NCBI GenBank assembly: GCA_905212215.1
Contig: CAJMDR010000090.1
Coordinates: forward strand, 1-7,513
Direction of reading: 5' to 3'
Length of the DNA stretch: 7,513 nt
Source: an uncultured Porphyromonadaceae bacterium
GTDB lineage: Bacteria > Bacteroidota > Bacteroidia > Bacteroidales > Muribaculaceae
The notes under the pieces: model-generated
Database searches by the model: none
What the model saw: the letters and a program-made list of their open reading frames with translations, nothing else
Told to the model about the DNA's origin: nothing
Program-made: the position numbers and the translations under genes
Shown here: positions 7,101-7,513 of the stretch, piece by piece
Layout of the letters: each line of letters starts with the position of its first letter
Numbering within the stretch: the stretch's first letter is position 1

Positions 7101-7513
7101 GGTGGTACCGCGCAGCATTTTCAGGAAAAGGCTCTGGCTGGTGGTGGGTACGTCGGCGCTGAACTCACCTACCTGATAAACTCTTCCCTGATATGTGTAT
7201 TCGAAGGCCACGCCAAGAACCTCGTCGCTGTTCAGCGCCGATTTCAGCGAAATATAGCCGAGGGGGGGGTTGAGAGTATATTCTGAAGAGTTGAGGAGCC
7301 TTGCGCTCTCCACCTTTTCGTAATCGCGGCCTCCCGTTATGCCGTAAGCCTGCAATGGCTCCAGTACTTGGGTAACCTGGTCTATGTTACGGGCGCCGGG
7401 ATATTCATTCTTGATGATGTCGAGCAGCTTGTTGTTGCCGTTTGCCGGTACCGTCATACCATGGTCAGGCTGCCAGTAGTCATTGGCCAGGCGGTTGTTC
7501 TCGCCAATGTCCA
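1197..7513 (-). CDS. sprA: T9SS outer-membrane translocon SprA/Sov (5' end outside window)
   Basis: SprA (Sov in Porphyromonas gingivalis) is the giant outer-membrane beta-barrel through which type 9 secretion substrates cross to the cell surface; it is also needed for gliding in flavobacteria. Characterised homologues have about 2400-2500 residues. Here 2104 residues plus stop are visible, so roughly the first 300-400, with the signal peptide, are missing. The ATG at 7455-7457 is not the start: the frame is open to the edge and reads family-like sequence (NDYWQPDHG) before it. Counting from the first full codon, family segments appear in order: GSSYIDDFE (452-460), WGGIMRKMD (from 597), LVRGEW (ending 905), ETAGFGG (from 1176), and YNPLDQDI (from 1233). 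A basic, low-complexity start (SSSSGARS, then RKDQKQKK) at about 1535 leads a soluble insertion of about 120 residues between barrel strands, probably facing the periplasm. The rest is mostly alternating amphipathic strands rich in Tyr, Phe and Trp. The C-terminus (YGISFNLSLAR) is complete. No internal frameshift is seen. A C8 tract lies in the coding strand near residue 82. Partner proteins such as PorV are not in the window. Confidence 0.97.
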   Translation of the reverse strand, partial: DIGENNRLANDYWQPDHGMTVPANGNNKLLDIIKNEYPGARNIDQVTQVLEPLQAYGITGGRDYEKVESARLLNSSEYTLNPPLGYISLKSALNSDEVLGVAFEYTYQGRVYQVGEFSADVPTTSQSLFLKMLRGTTISPKLPMWKLMMKNVYALGAYQMQQNKFKLNIKYLSDTTGTEINYLPVGPIANQPLLQVMGLDRIDSNQESHADGFFDYIEGYTVMSSSGKIIFPVAEPFGTNLRKKIGNDALADPYVYQELYDSTLTVARQFTDRNKFSLVGEYQASSGATIRLNAMNVPRGSVIVTAGGVTLTENSDYTVDYNMGIVTITNQSIVESGTAVSVTMENQSMFSMQRKTLMGLDAQYRFNKDFTLGATVMHFGERGLTEKVNIGDETVNNTMWGLNLNYNTQFMWLTNLINKIPTVNATAPSTLSVNAEFAQLVPHQQKSGTNKGSSYIDDFETTQTGIDLRSPYSWTLASVPYDGGSNALFPEASLSNNIDYGKNRALLSWYFIDRTFTQRNSPTLPGYLKNDLKQLSNPYVREVTVEEIFPGRDQAYGESSYIQTLNLSFYPTERGPYNLDADNIDANGFLLNPEKRWGGIMRKMDNTNFDASNIEYLEFWMLDPFLDPENPNTAGGDLYFNFGEISEDILKDGKKSYENGNPVDGNFTFMQNTVWGRVSSQNSLTYAFENSADARLLQDLGFNGLSTAEEFEFDTYKNFLDKLRLKLSPATIEEMQANPFSPFSDPAGDNYHFYRWPYYDEQRTGILDRYKHYNGTEGNSLSPDQSSNPWYQSSRNVPDVEDINQDNTLNEYERYFQYKVSIRPEDLQVGRNYITDKQESMQLGRDGKPVQVIWYQFKIPLNQPEKVVGNINDFSTVRFARMFMTNFSAVTHLRFATLELVRGEWRSYNFNLNNRNDAPAEGELDVSTVNIEENSTRTPVNYVLPPGVDRLQDAGQAQALQLNEQAMQMKVTGLQPGDARGVYRNTQMDMRIYKRLQMWVHSEALIDDPTNLRNGDLALFLRLGSDVKNNYYEYEIPLDLTAPGVYNNRSSADRNKVWPQQNYLNIPLEIFTKLKTQRNQAKSSGIDGVGYAIPYTTHDPDNTQNTATVLGNPSLSDVRVMLVGVRNKSNSVKDGIVWLNELRVTDFNEDGGWAARANVNLGVSDIATVNFTTHNETAGFGGVDQGLSARRLDDYNQYAIAVQGDIGKLLPAKAKLSAPIFYSRSSETTTPKYNPLDQDILLKDALDAATTKHEKDSIRDYAITKKTVESFSLSGFKFNIRSKNPMPWDPANFTFSFSFNKQKNQDPTTQYEYTNDYRGSFQYSYSPMIKPLKPFGWLKSKNKNLKFLQDWGINWLFNSITFLNNMSRYYYEQQTRSEVDVDFQLPVQVSKNFLWDRQFTLSWNILPSLNLTFASNTTARIEETIGAVNKRLFPDKYRDWKDTVWNSIKGLGTPWNYNQTFTGSYRAPFSRIPILDFLQANVTYTATYRWDRGATIDDDVYIGNTVQNNAVWNGDARLNLEGLFNKVPYLKRINQRFSSSSGARSANQRKDQKQKKFERAITLNPDTTTIVTHNMKSKKLKIVAMAGNRPMRLQTKVLDENRVEILTKGSQSLKVTITDRSKEEGKNVFKEIGEHTLRFIMMPRSVNMRYRSSHSLNLPLFQPEVGDIFGQSTQYGPMAPGVDFAFGFVGEDYVQKALDRGWLICNDTQTSPAIWNQMKEFNFELNLEPVRGLKVLLTSNLTDNRTRQVQFMYSGMPTTHTGTYTRTAMAIGTALKGSKADNGYQSAAFDNFLSNIPVVADRVQSMYNGTVYPNAGFLAGTPYAGSPYNPEVGTVAATSGDVLIPAFIAAYTGGDANSITLEHFPGLGSMRPNWRVTYDGLTQIPFIKNLFKTLTFSHAYQCTYSVGSYSSYLDWVGVNGNFGFTSDQQTGRPIPSSPFNISSVAITEKFAPLIGVSITLKNDLTLNAEYRDARTLTLNTSAGQIVEATSKQFTLGCGYKIANFNKIIKIGSRQGGVNNDLSMNLDFSFSQNQGLIRKIETAYTQATNGSQTISINFMASYTLSKRVTMSAFFDHQINKPLVTNASFPTTNSNYGISFNLSLAR
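7262..7269 (-). repeat. C8 homopolymer within the sprA coding strand
   Basis: Eight consecutive G's on the plus strand read as C8 on the sprA strand and encode the N-P-P-L segment before GYISL. The frame is intact as written. Loss of one C brings a TGA at 7246-7244 within a few codons; gain of one C brings a TGA at 7167-7165. It is the longest single-base run I see in the window. Confidence 0.9.

Noticed and set aside
1..7513. A novel defence system, mobile element or CRISPR array
   Set aside because: No transposase, integrase, nuclease, repeat-spacer pattern or toxin-antitoxin pair is present. Almost all of the window is conserved gdhA and sprA coding sequence.

Overview
The window suggests a member of the Bacteroidota, most likely order Bacteroidales. 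The evidence is a large SprA/Sov-type type 9 secretion (T9SS) gene, found only in this phylum; a glutamate dehydrogenase closely resembling the Bacteroidales type; a Bacteroidota-style promoter (TTG-like -33 and TAnnTTTG -7 elements); and the lack of a Shine-Dalgarno sequence before the one start codon visible. Genus and family cannot be fixed. The genes are fairly GC-rich and the spacer at about 996-1196 is very AT-rich.

Layout: (1) At 1-638 (+) is the 3' half of a glutamate dehydrogenase gene, cut by the left edge and closed by tandem stops TAA TAG and a strong hairpin terminator at 668-705. (2) At 711-995 (-), convergent with it, is a small gene for a 94-residue exported protein of unknown function. 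(3) At 996-1196 is a 201-bp AT-rich spacer holding a probable promoter for the small gene and weak inverted repeats just after the sprA stop. (4) At 1197-7513 (-) is sprA, which fills 84% of the window and runs off the right edge. The first in-frame ATG in the window (7455-7457) is internal: the frame stays open to the edge and the upstream residues still look like SprA.

The genes do not form an obvious pathway. Glutamate dehydrogenase is central nitrogen and amino-acid metabolism. SprA is the outer-membrane translocon of the T9SS. The small secreted protein lies downstream of sprA on the same strand but appears to have its own promoter. I see no mobile element, CRISPR array, RNA gene or toxin-antitoxin pair, and no evidence of a new multi-gene system. 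The most useful leads are a C8 tract in sprA where a one-base slip would truncate the protein, coenzyme-pocket residues that argue for NAD(H) use by the dehydrogenase, the uncharacterised secreted protein, and the inverted repeat that includes the sprA stop codon.
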